Source of the DNA: CALBPI01 sp038521865
Lineage (GTDB): Bacteria; Pseudomonadota; Gammaproteobacteria; Steroidobacterales; Woeseiaceae
Length of the DNA stretch: 64,000 nt
Assembly: GCA_038521865.1 (NCBI GenBank)
Contig: JBCBKO010000001.1
Span: 372,001-436,000, forward strand
Reading direction: 5' to 3'
Made by a program: the position numbers and the translations under genes
The notes under the pieces: generated by a model
What the model was told of the DNA's origin: nothing
The model's database searches: none
Seen by the model: the letters and a program-made list of their open reading frames with translations, nothing else
Shown here: positions 1 to 8,401 of the stretch, piece by piece
Numbering within the stretch: position 1 is the first letter of the stretch
Layout: the number at the start of each line of letters is the position of its first letter

Positions 1-556
1 TCGCAATCTCCCGCACCTGCGGCTTGGTCAGCTCGCCCAGCGGAAAAAATACGTTCTGAAACTGCGAGGCTTCGACTGCATGCAAGAAGTAGCTCTGATC
101 CTTGTTGGGGTCTTTGCCCCGCAACAATAGCGGAGTGTCGCCGTCCATTGCGAGGCGTGCGTAGTGTCCCGTTGCAAGGGCCCTGCCGCCCAGGCGTCGA
201 GCGAACTCTGCGAACACCCCGAACTTGATTTCTCGATTACAAAGAACATCAGGATTGGGTGTTCGACCCGCTGCATAACCTTTCAGGAAGTCCTCGAACA
301 CGGCGTCGCGGTAGTCGCTACTGAAATTCGCGTGATGCAGCGTGATCCCGAGCTGCTCACATACAAGACGAGCGTCTTGGAGATCTTCGGCGGCACTGCA
401 ATAGCCATCGTCGTCTTCCCAGTTGGTCATATGCAGACCTTCTACCTCGTAGCCTGCTTGTTTCAGAAGGTAGGCGACTACTGAAGAGTCGACGCCGCCG
501 GACATACCGACGATAACCGGGCCAGATAAATCCTCGGGTTGGGGCGAGTAGTTCAT
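1..556 (-). CDS. mnmA: tRNA-specific 2-thiouridylase MnmA (3' part off window)
   Basis: Adenylates and thiolates U34 of the tRNAs for Lys, Glu and Gln in the cytoplasm, with sulfur relayed by the Tus proteins. About 185 N-terminal codons are visible, starting at the ATG at 556; the rest lies left of base 1. The PP-loop SGGVDSS is at residues 19-25, and the conserved PNPDVLCN segment places the first catalytic cysteine near Cys106. Family members are about 360 aa, so roughly half is missing. The gene follows nudJ on the same strand with a 39-bp gap, as the last visible member of the purB-roxA-GNAT-nudJ-mnmA run. Identification is secure from the PP-loop and the cysteine motif. Confidence 0.95.
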   Translation of the reverse strand, partial: MNYSPQPEDLSGPVIVGMSGGVDSSVVAYLLKQAGYEVEGLHMTNWEDDDGYCSAAEDLQDARLVCEQLGITLHHANFSSDYRDAVFEDFLKGYAAGRTPNPDVLCNREIKFGVFAEFARRLGGRALATGHYARLAMDGDTPLLLRGKDPNKDQSYFLHAVEASQFQNVFFPLGELTKPQVREIA

Positions 557-595
557 GACCTAATTTTACCCCACGCGCACGCGGGTGGGCAGGCC

Positions 596-1093
596 TCAGG
601 ACTCCAGTCGGCGGACGAGGGGTTCGATACGTTGAAGGAGGTCCTCCGGTTCCACCCGTCCATCAAGGACCAGGCGCTCGCGCCGACCGAGGAGGAAATC
701 GTCGATTGCGCTCAGTACAACAGGAGCCCGCAGTCGGTGGCGTTCGTGTGCCAGAGTATCGCGTTGCAGCCAGCGCACTTTGACAATGCCGGTGTCCAAC
801 GGCAAATCCGGTTGTTCGGTGAGGGCTTCGCCACAATAAACCAGCCTCACGAAACGAGACTCACGAATCTCGTCCCACCAAAGATAAGCCCCCACGAAGC
901 CGGTCGGTTCGAACCGCCAGCGGGTCTCTTCGCGAACCTCGCGCACGATGGCCTGTTCAGGAGATTCGCCTGCTTCGATGTGACCGCCAGGCAGATTCAG
1001 TACGACACCGCCCTGACTGCTCACCTCGTCGATGCAGAGGAAACGATTCTCGCGCCGCGCGATCGCTGAAACGGTGATATCGGTTTGAGACAT
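596..1093 (-). CDS. nudJ: NUDIX hydrolase, NudJ-like phosphatase
   Basis: A 165-aa NUDIX protein resembling NudJ, which hydrolyses nucleoside di/triphosphates and the thiamine precursor HMP-PP. The Nudix box runs from about residue 37 to 59 (GHIEAGES, then REVREE); the normal terminal Gly-hydrophobic pair is replaced by Arg-Trp, so the box is slightly off consensus, but the metal-binding glutamates REVREE are intact. In E. coli nudJ also lies beside mnmA, which supports the assignment. It starts 3 bp downstream of the preceding unknown gene and is probably co-transcribed with it. The exact substrate cannot be read from the sequence. Confidence 0.85.
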   Translation of the reverse strand: MSQTDITVSAIARRENRFLCIDEVSSQGGVVLNLPGGHIEAGESPEQAIVREVREETRWRFEPTGFVGAYLWWDEIRESRFVRLVYCGEALTEQPDLPLDTGIVKVRWLQRDTLAHERHRLRAPVVLSAIDDFLLGRRERLVLDGRVEPEDLLQRIEPLVRRLES

Positions 1094-1096
1094 CGT

Positions 1097-1627
1097 CTAA
1101 AGGTGCAGTCGACGGAACTCATTTTCAACTTCGCTGGCCGCCCAGATCTCATCAAAGGAGTTCAGGTAGGTCCTCGCAACGGGCCGTGTGTCGCTGTCGG
1201 CGATACCATCCCAACGCGTTGCATCGAGTCGGTAAGCGATTGCCCGATCATCAGCAATACAGTAGGCCTCGGGTACTTCCCGGTAGTCATCGTGCACGTT
1301 ACGAAATTCGATGAAGCTGTTCAGTCGTCGCCCCATCGTCACCAGTCGATTACCGTTCTTGATCGCTCGTGAGGGATCGGAAATCAGTACTCTGACGCGG
1401 GCAAACCGCCGCGAGAGGATCAACTTCTTTACAGCTTCGAGGAAATCGGGGTGGTCATAGATGCCAGGCTCAAGATCACGGGTCATGATCGAGACCTTCC
1501 GCTCTGCTGTGCGGCAAATCAAAGCGGCCGCTTCTCGCATGTCCGAGCGCGATGAAAGCACCCAGCGTTGATCTTTTTTTTTGCGTGCTTCGTTTGCACC
1601 CACCGCGGAATCACTCCAGTGCGGCAC
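1097..1627 (-). CDS. conserved uncharacterised protein in the purB-mnmA operon
   Basis: A 176-aa soluble protein with no signal peptide or membrane segment. The N-terminal 20 residues are Lys/Arg rich. The body alternates hydrophobic strands and helices (VSIMTRDLEPGIYDHPDFL, then a basic segment RRFARVRVLISDPSRA), which recalls a phospholipase D-like fold, but I see no HKD catalytic motif. Homologues in this position, next to a GNAT gene downstream of purB, are often loosely named histone acetyltransferase HPA2 or a domain of unknown function; I would not give it an enzymatic function. It lies 18 bp after the GNAT gene and 3 bp before nudJ, so co-transcription is likely. Confidence 0.7.
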   Translation of the reverse strand: MPHWSDSAVGANEARKKKDQRWVLSSRSDMREAAALICRTAERKVSIMTRDLEPGIYDHPDFLEAVKKLILSRRFARVRVLISDPSRAIKNGNRLVTMGRRLNSFIEFRNVHDDYREVPEAYCIADDRAIAYRLDATRWDGIADSDTRPVARTYLNSFDEIWAASEVENEFRRLHL

Positions 1628-1645
1628 CTCGCGTGGATGTGGTCG

Positions 1646-2086
1646 TTAGCCCTTCGTCAGCCTGCGCATTGTGCAATGCGCGATCCCGGCTTCGTCGAAA
1701 GGTTCGCCTTCCTGCACAAATCCAAAGCGCCGGTAGAACTCGAGCGCGTGCACTTGTGCATGCAACCACGGCGTCATGCCGCATTCCTCAGCGCGCTGTA
1801 GCATGCTTTGCATCAGCAACGCGCCAACCCGGTGTCCACGCCAGTCGCGCAGCACCGCCATGCGTGTGATCTTAGCGTCCGGTTGCAAGCGCCCAACACC
1901 AACCACGTCACGTTTTGTCGAGATTGCGATAAAGTGTTCGCTGATGCTGTCCCACTCATCCCACTCCTCGGTTTCCGGGACAGATTGTTCCTCGACAAAA
2001 ACCTGGGTGCGGACATCGCGCAGCGCCGCTTCATTGTCCGCCCATTGCGTACGTACCACCTTGATTTCGGGTTCTGTGCGACTCAT
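1646..2086 (-). CDS. GNAT family N-acetyltransferase (ElaA-like)
   Basis: A 146-aa single-domain Gcn5-related acetyltransferase that should transfer acetyl from acetyl-CoA to an unknown amine. The N-terminal half has the RTQVFVEEQSVP segment typical of ElaA-like GNATs; the acetyl-CoA pyrophosphate loop is the segment RDWRGHRVGALL near residues 81-92, and the C-terminal EFYRRFGF motif is canonical. The start codon overlaps the roxA stop by one base (TAATG), so translation is probably coupled. Substrate unknown. Confidence 0.85.
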   Translation of the reverse strand: MSRTEPEIKVVRTQWADNEAALRDVRTQVFVEEQSVPETEEWDEWDSISEHFIAISTKRDVVGVGRLQPDAKITRMAVLRDWRGHRVGALLMQSMLQRAEECGMTPWLHAQVHALEFYRRFGFVQEGEPFDEAGIAHCTMRRLTKG

Positions 2087-3156
2087 TAGGGATCTGCCTC
2101 CGCGAACGCGCCTACGCTCGCCAGCCAGGGCACCAACTCACGTGCTTCGTCGGTAGTGAGCATTCTTGTTTTACATAATTGTGCGACGGGATCCAGCAGT
2201 TGAGGATCGAAGGTTGCCTGCTGTCCGTTGCAGTAGATGTGCAAAGCGTCAGTTTGCAGGCTCCAGAAGATTCTTGTCCATGGGTGGAGTCTGACAGGAA
2301 GTTTGTCGACACGGCTGGCACGGGTATCGAAGCCCGGTTTGAACAATGACGTCAGTCGGCCGATAGCATCGATGAGCTCGGCTTCGCTGACGCCAGGCAG
2401 GGACAGGCACTGGCCCGCCGATTCCGGAATCTCCCCGGCGCGCACCCGCAACGGTAATGCGGCATCACGCAGCCGAACGCCCATAATGTCGTCCGGGCTC
2501 TCAACATCAAGCATCGCAGCGATATCGACGAGCAACGGCGCCTGAAGTCCGAAAGACCATGTGCTGCAGAGCGAGGTCGCTACGCCGTGATGGATATGTC
2601 CGGGTGGCACATACAAGGTATCACCGATGCCAGCCCGGTAGGCTTCGCTAAATTCATCGCATTCGACGAGCCGCAGTTCGCTGCCTGGTACTGGTTTACC
2701 TGCTTCGCCGGGGGCCAGATGCCACTCTCGCTCACCATCGCCTTGCACGAGGAAAACGTCATAGCTGTCGAAGTGCGGACCAACTGAGCCACCGGGGGCA
2801 GCGATACTCACCATGATGTCGGCACGCCGCCAATCGGCAAGCCAATCGAAATGGGTCCATAACCCTGCGAGATCCGGTAGATGTCGATCGATATCGCGTA
2901 CCAGGAGGGTCCAGTCGCGATCGCCAAGCTCGGTCAGTTCTTTCTCGGTGAAAGGGCCTTGGCGACATTCATATCGCACCCCGACATCGGAACGCCTGGT
3001 TTCTACGAGTAGCGACTCGACATCAGCAAGCAGGGCGAGTCCGGCAATTTCGTCGATGCCAAGCGGCGGTGCGAAGCCCGGTAATTGTCCGGTCCACGCG
3101 GTGTGCTGCCACTGTTGAGCAAGTGACGGCGGTGGCGAGGTGCTAGCGCTTTGCAA
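2086..3156 (-). CDS. roxA: 50S ribosomal protein L16 arginine 3-hydroxylase (JmjC/cupin)
   Basis: A 356-aa Fe(II)/2-oxoglutarate-dependent oxygenase of the YcfD/RoxA type, which hydroxylates an arginine of ribosomal protein L16. The JmjC core shows the iron-binding HxD in GPHFDSYDVFLVQG and the distal histidine in PPGHIHHGV, followed by a C-terminal winged-helix-like segment. The length fits the family (about 370 aa). The start overlaps the 3' end of purB by 14 bp, and the stop overlaps the GNAT start by one base. The order purB-roxA-GNAT recurs in many gammaproteobacteria, as far as I recall. Confidence 0.88.
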   Translation of the reverse strand: MQSASTSPPPSLAQQWQHTAWTGQLPGFAPPLGIDEIAGLALLADVESLLVETRRSDVGVRYECRQGPFTEKELTELGDRDWTLLVRDIDRHLPDLAGLWTHFDWLADWRRADIMVSIAAPGGSVGPHFDSYDVFLVQGDGEREWHLAPGEAGKPVPGSELRLVECDEFSEAYRAGIGDTLYVPPGHIHHGVATSLCSTWSFGLQAPLLVDIAAMLDVESPDDIMGVRLRDAALPLRVRAGEIPESAGQCLSLPGVSEAELIDAIGRLTSLFKPGFDTRASRVDKLPVRLHPWTRIFWSLQTDALHIYCNGQQATFDPQLLDPVAQLCKTRMLTTDEARELVPWLASVGAFAEADP

Positions 3157-4516
3157 GATATTCGTGGGTTAACGCTTCAGCCTGGCCCGTGTAGCTCGAG
3201 GGTGTGAGCTTTGCCAACGCTTCGCGTGCTGCATCCGGCAGCTCAAGCGCGTCGATGATCTCAGCAACGCGAGACTCGGTGATCGCCTGACCGCGAGTCA
3301 GGGCCTTGAGCTGATCATAAGCGTCTGCAATACCGTAGCGACGCATGACCGTTTGAATCGGTTCGGCCAACACTTCCCAGCTGTTGTCGAGGTCCTTACT
3401 CAGCGCCGTCTCCGAGACTTCCAACTTGTCGATACCTCGATGCAAGGAGCTAAGCGCCACCTGGAAATAGCCGAGCACGCTACCGAGGTTTCGCAGCACC
3501 GTGGAGTCCGTTAGATCACGTTGAAGCCGCGACACTGGAAGCTTGTCTGCGAGATGACCCGCCAGCGCAACCACTAGCCCTAGGTTGCCTTCCGCATTCT
3601 CGAAATCGATCGGGTTCACCTTGTGCGGCATGGTCGACGAGCCAACTTCGCCCGCGATCGTCTTTTGTTTGAAGTAGCCGAGGCTGATGTAGGTCCAGCA
3701 ATCGCGGGCAAAATCGATCAGTACGGTCGAGAGGCGACTCAGACTGTGCAGATAGTTGGCGATCCAGTCGTGGGGTTCAATCTGCGTGGTCATGGCGTTG
3801 TACTCCAACCCGAGACCCAAAACGAGCTCGCGCGACAGAGCGGTCCAGTCCGCATCCTCGAATGCACTCGTGTGTGCGTTGAAGTTGCCGACAGCTCCGT
3901 TGAACTTGCCGAGAATGGCAATGCCCGACAGCGTTGCAATTTCGCGATCAAGGCGTGCGAGGACATTGGCGAATTCCTTGCCAAGCGTCGTCGGTGAGGC
4001 AGTCTGCCCGTGTGTTCGTGCGAGCATCGGCAGATGCGCCCAGCGAGCCGCACAATCTGCCAGCCGCTCGGTGGTGGCCGCAAGCGAGGGTAGCAGTACC
4101 TCTGAGCGGGCCTTGCTCAACATCATGCCGTAGGCGAGGTTGTTGATGTCCTCCGACGTGCAACCAAAGTGCAGCAGCGCGATCAGGCGCTTATCAGCGC
4201 CTCTGACCTCAGCTAACTCCGCCAGGTAATACTCGACAGCTTTCACATCGTGGTTCGTGCGTTGCTCGATCTCTTTTATTGCCTGCGCATCTTGCGGTGT
4301 AAAACCCTCAACCAACTCTGAAAAACGTGCATCCAGGGCTTCTGGAAGCGTAATATCGAACAAATCGCTGTTCGCCAGCAGTTTCAGCCAAGCCACTTCG
4401 ACTGCGGTGCGAAACCGGATCAGACCATATTCGCTGGCAATCTCCCGCAACGGATTGACCTTGCCGGCGTAGCGGCCGTCGAGTGGCGAGATTGCGAGCA
4501 GTTGGGCGTCGCTCAT
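3143..4516 (-). CDS. purB: adenylosuccinate lyase
   Basis: Catalyses two beta-eliminations in purine synthesis (SAICAR to AICAR, and adenylosuccinate to AMP, releasing fumarate). At 457 aa it has the length of the E. coli-type enzyme. The N-terminus MSDAQLLAISPLDGRY is characteristic, and the superfamily signature GSSTMPHKVNP lies near residues 291-301, with the catalytic Ser loop. It heads a minus-strand run (roxA, GNAT, unknown, nudJ, mnmA) and is divergent from fumC, another fumarase/aspartase-superfamily lyase, across 118 bp. Confidence 0.97.
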   Translation of the reverse strand: MSDAQLLAISPLDGRYAGKVNPLREIASEYGLIRFRTAVEVAWLKLLANSDLFDITLPEALDARFSELVEGFTPQDAQAIKEIEQRTNHDVKAVEYYLAELAEVRGADKRLIALLHFGCTSEDINNLAYGMMLSKARSEVLLPSLAATTERLADCAARWAHLPMLARTHGQTASPTTLGKEFANVLARLDREIATLSGIAILGKFNGAVGNFNAHTSAFEDADWTALSRELVLGLGLEYNAMTTQIEPHDWIANYLHSLSRLSTVLIDFARDCWTYISLGYFKQKTIAGEVGSSTMPHKVNPIDFENAEGNLGLVVALAGHLADKLPVSRLQRDLTDSTVLRNLGSVLGYFQVALSSLHRGIDKLEVSETALSKDLDNSWEVLAEPIQTVMRRYGIADAYDQLKALTRGQAITESRVAEIIDALELPDAAREALAKLTPSSYTGQAEALTHEYLAKR

Positions 4517-4634
4517 GGTTGTCCTCGGGTGCTTGTGCTTTGCCGAGCGGCGCGCTGGACAATGCGTTCCAAACCTCTAATGATACACGCGCGACGAGCG
4601 GGTCGCGCAGTAGACATCGGTTTGGGACGGGACG

Positions 4635-6023
4635 ATGACAGACAAGAAATTCCGGATTGAAAAAGACAGCATGGGCGAGCTTGAGGTGCCCGTAGATGCG
4701 CATTGGGGTGCGCAAACTCAACGCGCGATCAACAATTTTGAAATCAGCGGGCAGGGCATGCCGTCGCTGTTTGTGGAAGCCCTCGCACGGGTCAAGTGGG
4801 CGGCAGCCGGCGCCAACGGTGAGCTCGGATTGTTGTCGTCGAGCAAGGCGGCAGCCATTCAACAGACGGCGCTTGAAATTGCGGAAGGCGCGCACCGCGA
4901 TCAATTCCCCGTCGATGTATTTCAGACGGGGTCGGGCACCAGTTCGAACATGAACGCCAACGAGGTAATTGCGCATCTGGCCAGCGACCACAGCGGCCTC
5001 TCGGTGCATCCGAATGATGACGTCAATATGAGCCAGAGCAGCAATGACGTGGTTCCGACCAGCATTCACGTGAGTGCTGCTTTAGGTGTGACGCGTCACC
5101 TGTTGCCCGCTCTGGAGTCACTGTCTGCCGCGATCGGTGAGAAAGCGGCATCGTTGGACGATGTCGTGAAGACGGGTCGCACTCACCTGATGGATGCCAT
5201 GCCGGTTCGCATGAGCCAGGAATTGGGTGCTTGGCAGTCGCAGATCGACAACGCAGCCGAGCGCCTGCGAGCAACGCTGCCTCGGGTCCTGAGACTTGCC
5301 CAGGGCGGTACTGCAGTAGGTAGCGGCATTAACGCCCACCCACGCTTCGGTCAAAAAGTGGCGACACTGCTCGCCGAACAGACGGGGCTTGAGTTCTCCT
5401 CAGCGAACTCATTGTTCGAGGGGCTCTCGTGCCAGGACTCGATGGTGGAGCTTTCCGGGCAACTTAAGGTGACGGCCGTGGCGATCATGAAGATCGCGAA
5501 CGACCTTCGATGGATGAATTCCGGACCGCTCGCTGGTCTTGGGGAGATCGCGCTTCCCGCCTTGCAGCCAGGCTCGAGCATCATGCCCGGCAAGGTGAAC
5601 CCAGTGATTCCGGAAGCCGCGGCTATGGTTGCCGCACAGGTCATCGGCAACGATGCCTGTGTAACGGTGGCAGGCCAGGCAGGTAACTTCCAGTTGAATG
5701 TCATGCTACCAGTCATTGCGAAAAATGTACTGGAATCCATTGAAATTCTTGGCAATATTGCAGTGGCATTGGGTGAAAAGGCGATCGCGGGTTTCACGGT
5801 CAATCACGACAACTTGCAACGAGCGCTGGGTCGAAACCCGATTCTGGTGACTGCGCTCAATCCCGTCATTGGTTACGAGCTGGGCGCCAAGGTCGCTAAG
5901 CAGGCCTACGCCGAGGGCAGGCCGGTCAAGGACGTGGCGCTGGAGCTAACCGACCTTAGTAGCGACGAGTTGGATCGTCTGCTCGACCCTGCCAGCCTCA
6001 CTGAAGGCGGCATCAAGCACTGA
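4635..6023 (+). CDS. fumC: class II fumarate hydratase
   Basis: Iron-independent fumarase of the TCA cycle, 462 aa, matching the FumC length. The TGSGTSSNMNANEVI segment lies near residues 98-112 and the superfamily signature GSSIMPGKVNP near 313-323. It starts at the ATG at 4635 and is preceded by a short GC-rich hairpin (arms 4589-4595 and 4602-4608), which would sit in the 5' untranslated region or promoter zone. Two bp after its stop a CoA pyrophosphatase gene begins, so fumC probably leads an operon with nudL and mazG. Confidence 0.97.
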   Translation: MTDKKFRIEKDSMGELEVPVDAHWGAQTQRAINNFEISGQGMPSLFVEALARVKWAAAGANGELGLLSSSKAAAIQQTALEIAEGAHRDQFPVDVFQTGSGTSSNMNANEVIAHLASDHSGLSVHPNDDVNMSQSSNDVVPTSIHVSAALGVTRHLLPALESLSAAIGEKAASLDDVVKTGRTHLMDAMPVRMSQELGAWQSQIDNAAERLRATLPRVLRLAQGGTAVGSGINAHPRFGQKVATLLAEQTGLEFSSANSLFEGLSCQDSMVELSGQLKVTAVAIMKIANDLRWMNSGPLAGLGEIALPALQPGSSIMPGKVNPVIPEAAAMVAAQVIGNDACVTVAGQAGNFQLNVMLPVIAKNVLESIEILGNIAVALGEKAIAGFTVNHDNLQRALGRNPILVTALNPVIGYELGAKVAKQAYAEGRPVKDVALELTDLSSDELDRLLDPASLTEGGIKH

Positions 6024-6025
6024 GT

Positions 6026-6661
6026 ATGGTCAGCGTCGCGCGTGTCGAGCAGGCGCTGCACGCGCGGCGCGATCCTCCGGATGATCCGTTGGCGGTGAAG
6101 CCGCCCGTCCCGGTTGCCGAGTTGCCTGAGGAATGGCGACTTCGACATGAAAGTGGGCTGCGTGCGGCGGCGGTGCTGGTGTTGTTGTTGGGTGAACCCG
6201 ACGCACCGAGGGTCTTGCTGACGGAGCGCGCGCATCACCTGCAGCACCATCCCGGACAGGTGAGCTTCCCCGGTGGTCGGGTGGAGCCGCAGGACGAGAG
6301 TCTGGCGATGACCGCGTTGCGAGAAGCGAACGAGGAGGTCGGCTTAGCGGTCGATGCTGTGAACGTATTCGGGTATTTGCCAACGCAGTGGACGGTCAGC
6401 GGATACGCGATGACGCCAGTCGTTGGCTATGCACCCACGGCTGCGTTGCCGAATGAATGGGCGCTGGATCCCCAGGAAGTCGCGAGTGCGTTTGAGGTTC
6501 CCGCAGAATTTCTGTTCCACGCCGCCAACCACCAAGCGTCCTGGCGTGAATTCCAGGGTGTTCGATTCGCCAACACAGAGATCGACTGGGAAGGTCGGCA
6601 TATCTGGGGTGTGACGGCCCGTGTGATATCCCAGATAAGTCAAATCATTTCAGATGAATAA
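6026..6661 (+). CDS. nudL: CoA pyrophosphatase (NudL-like NUDIX hydrolase)
   Basis: A 211-aa NUDIX enzyme expected to cleave CoA and acyl-CoAs to 3',5'-ADP and phosphopantetheine. The family-specific stretch LLTERAHHLQHHPGQVSFPG precedes the Nudix box (GGRVEPQDE, then REANEEVGL), the arrangement that separates CoA pyrophosphatases from other NUDIX proteins. It begins 2 bp after fumC and overlaps mazG by 8 bp, so two pool-sanitising enzymes are translated together. Confidence 0.88.
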   Translation: MVSVARVEQALHARRDPPDDPLAVKPPVPVAELPEEWRLRHESGLRAAAVLVLLLGEPDAPRVLLTERAHHLQHHPGQVSFPGGRVEPQDESLAMTALREANEEVGLAVDAVNVFGYLPTQWTVSGYAMTPVVGYAPTAALPNEWALDPQEVASAFEVPAEFLFHAANHQASWREFQGVRFANTEIDWEGRHIWGVTARVISQISQIISDE

Positions 6662-7433
6662 CACTAAAATCGAGAAATTACTTGAGATAATGGCGGCACT
6701 CCGTGACCCCGAGACCGGCTGCCCGTGGGACATCGAGCAGAGTTTCTCATCGATTGCGCCGTACACAATAGAAGAAGCCTACGAGGTAGCGGATGCGGTC
6801 GCGCGGAATGATCTCAACGACCTTAAGGATGAGCTCGGTGATTTGCTCTTGCAGGTCGTGTTTCACGCCCGAATGGCAGAAGAGGTGCGGGCCTTCGCCT
6901 TCGAAGACGTGGTGAGATCGATCAACGAAAAGATGATTCGCCGACATCCGCATGTGTTCGGTGACGAGGCGAAGCGTGGCGACGCAGATCTGCAGCTTCA
7001 GCGTTGGGAGGACATCAAAGCCGACGAGCGGTCCAACAAGGGCAAAGACGCCGGCGCCCTCGACGGGGTGGCATTGGCGCTGCCCGCGCTTCAGCGTGCC
7101 CAGAAACTCGGTAAACGTGCGGCAAGAGTGGGATTTGACTGGCCGGATGTAGACGGGGTCCGAGAGAAGCTCAGCGAAGAGTTGGATGAACTGGAACGCG
7201 CGATAAGCCAACAGGAATTAGAGGACGAGATCGGGGACATTCTGTTCACGGTCGCGCAACTCGCCCGCCACCACGGTGTTGACGCTGAAACAGCTGCCCG
7301 GCGCGCCAGTGAAAAGTTTGAGCGTCGCTTTCGCCAGATGGAGGCCGACTCGCCCGAACTGGATGCGTTGGATCCCGAGGGTCTGGAGCGTGCGTGGACC
7401 CGGGCAAAGGCCAAAATCGACGATATTCAGTAA
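6654..7433 (+). CDS. mazG: nucleoside triphosphate pyrophosphohydrolase MazG
   Basis: A 259-aa tandem-domain MazG, the length of the E. coli protein (263 aa). It hydrolyses NTPs and dNTPs to monophosphates and pyrophosphate and lowers ppGpp in E. coli. Domain 1 has the start motif LRDPETGCPWD, the metal-binding TIEEAYEVADA helix and KDELGDLLLQVVFHA; domain 2 repeats the pattern (LEDEIGDILFTVAQLARH). The start overlaps the nudL stop by 8 bp. No Shine-Dalgarno stands out, consistent with coupled translation. Confidence 0.93.
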   Translation: MNNTKIEKLLEIMAALRDPETGCPWDIEQSFSSIAPYTIEEAYEVADAVARNDLNDLKDELGDLLLQVVFHARMAEEVRAFAFEDVVRSINEKMIRRHPHVFGDEAKRGDADLQLQRWEDIKADERSNKGKDAGALDGVALALPALQRAQKLGKRAARVGFDWPDVDGVREKLSEELDELERAISQQELEDEIGDILFTVAQLARHHGVDAETAARRASEKFERRFRQMEADSPELDALDPEGLERAWTRAKAKIDDIQ

Positions 7434-7504
7434 ACGTTCAGTTGCCGCCTCGTAAAGTTCGGGCCATGGCTGGTTGACGGCCGGTCTGAAACGGAGGAAT
7501 TGAA

Positions 7505-8047
7505 ATGTTGACACGTCGTTGGATTGTTGGACTCACGCTCGCAGGAACACTCGCCGCATCGGGTGCGGCAGTCGCCGATCCGGTTCGCGAAGGCTACCGT
7601 CGCGCAGACGAGGTTCGCTTCGATTATGCGCGCGTGTTGGATGTGAAGCCGTTGATTCGGACTGTACAGGTCGAAATTCCCGTACGTGAATGCTATGACC
7701 GCGAAGTGGTCGTCGAGCGCCGTCGTGGCGGTGTTGGCAGGACGATTGCGGGCGGCATCCTTGGCGGGGTTCTCGGTAGCCAGATTGGTAGCGGCAGCGG
7801 CCGTGATGCTGCGACCGTTGTCGGTTCGCTCATCGGCGCGGCAGCGGCTTCTGAGGGCAACCGTCGTCCGCCGGAGGTACGCACCGAGCGATTCTGTGAG
7901 ACGCGCTATGAATTTGAGACTCGCGAGCGGGTCGAGGGTTTTCGTGTGACCTACCAGTATCGCGGTGAGACTTACGTCACGCGCACTGAGACGGACCCCG
8001 GCAACAGGATTCGCGTGCGCGTTAGCGTGACACCTGTGGGCCGTTGA
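7505..8047 (+). CDS. glycine-zipper 2TM envelope protein
   Basis: A 180-aa secreted protein. A cleavable signal peptide is clear (basic MLTRRW, hydrophobic core, ASGAAVA near residue 24). The centre is a glycine zipper, residues about 79-117 (TIAGGILGGVLGSQIGSGSG), of the 2TM type also found in the rickettsial 17-kDa antigen family and thought to insert in or associate with the outer membrane. The C-terminal half is rich in Arg and charged residues and includes the pair CYDREV and FCETRYEF, whose cysteines could form a disulfide. A good ribosome site (GGAGGA) lies 7 bp before the ATG. Exact role unknown. Confidence 0.85.
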   Translation: MLTRRWIVGLTLAGTLAASGAAVADPVREGYRRADEVRFDYARVLDVKPLIRTVQVEIPVRECYDREVVVERRRGGVGRTIAGGILGGVLGSQIGSGSGRDAATVVGSLIGAAAASEGNRRPPEVRTERFCETRYEFETRERVEGFRVTYQYRGETYVTRTETDPGNRIRVRVSVTPVGR

Positions 8048-8080
8048 TTGCGGCCTAGATCGTTGCAATGCGCAGTGCCA

Positions 8081-8392
8081 ATGTCGAGAATTCAATACAT
8101 GCGGGGAATACGCCTTTTGTTTTCGATGTTGGTGCTGTGCTTGTCGTCCACAGTGTGGGCAATGCCGGTTGCCGGCAACCCCGGCGAACCGTTGCCTGAG
8201 ACGCCGTCTATCGTCGACGAGACGTTCGCCGACAAAGTCACGTTGGAACAGGCGGTACGTCGCGTTCGCAAGCAATATGGCGGGCGCATCGTTAGCGCAG
8301 AGACGCGTGGTCGCGGCGCCGATCGTGTGCACGTGATCAAGGTTCTGACCGACAGTGGCCGCGTTCATACCGTGCGTATCAACGCCAACTGA
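8081..8392 (+). CDS. small periplasmic PepSY-like protein preceding a PhoP/PhoQ-like pair
   Basis: A 103-aa protein starting at ATG 8081 (or ATG 8099, which begins right at the signal peptide). The reading frame is open back to a TTG at 8048, but that leaves a long unlikely N-terminus. The signal peptide core is LLFSMLVLCLSSTVWA. The mature part carries one PepSY-like unit: VTLEQAVRRVRKQYGGRIVSAE, quoted here as VTLEQAVRRVRKQYGG followed by a strand, then RVHVIKVLTDSGRVHTV. PepSY proteins commonly precede PhoP/PhoQ-type systems and may modulate the sensor or envelope proteases. It ends 9 bp before the response regulator. Confidence 0.75.
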   Translation: MSRIQYMRGIRLLFSMLVLCLSSTVWAMPVAGNPGEPLPETPSIVDETFADKVTLEQAVRRVRKQYGGRIVSAETRGRGADRVHVIKVLTDSGRVHTVRINAN

Positions 8393-8401
8393 GAAAACCG
8401 C

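Noticed and set aside
4589..4608. GC-rich hairpin before fumC as a terminator or riboswitch
   Set aside because: It has no T-run and is too short for a known riboswitch. It may simply be a dyad in the divergent promoter region.
4308..5069. 253-codon minus-strand frame covering the purB-fumC intergenic region
   Set aside because: It crosses the 5' ends of two certain divergent genes and the promoter region between them; no protein motif is visible.
7427..8368. 313-codon open frame on the minus strand
   Set aside because: It is antisense to the glycine-zipper and PepSY genes, both of which have signal peptides, ribosome sites and clear motifs. The translated product is low-complexity, rich in Arg, Ala and Thr, with no recognisable motif.
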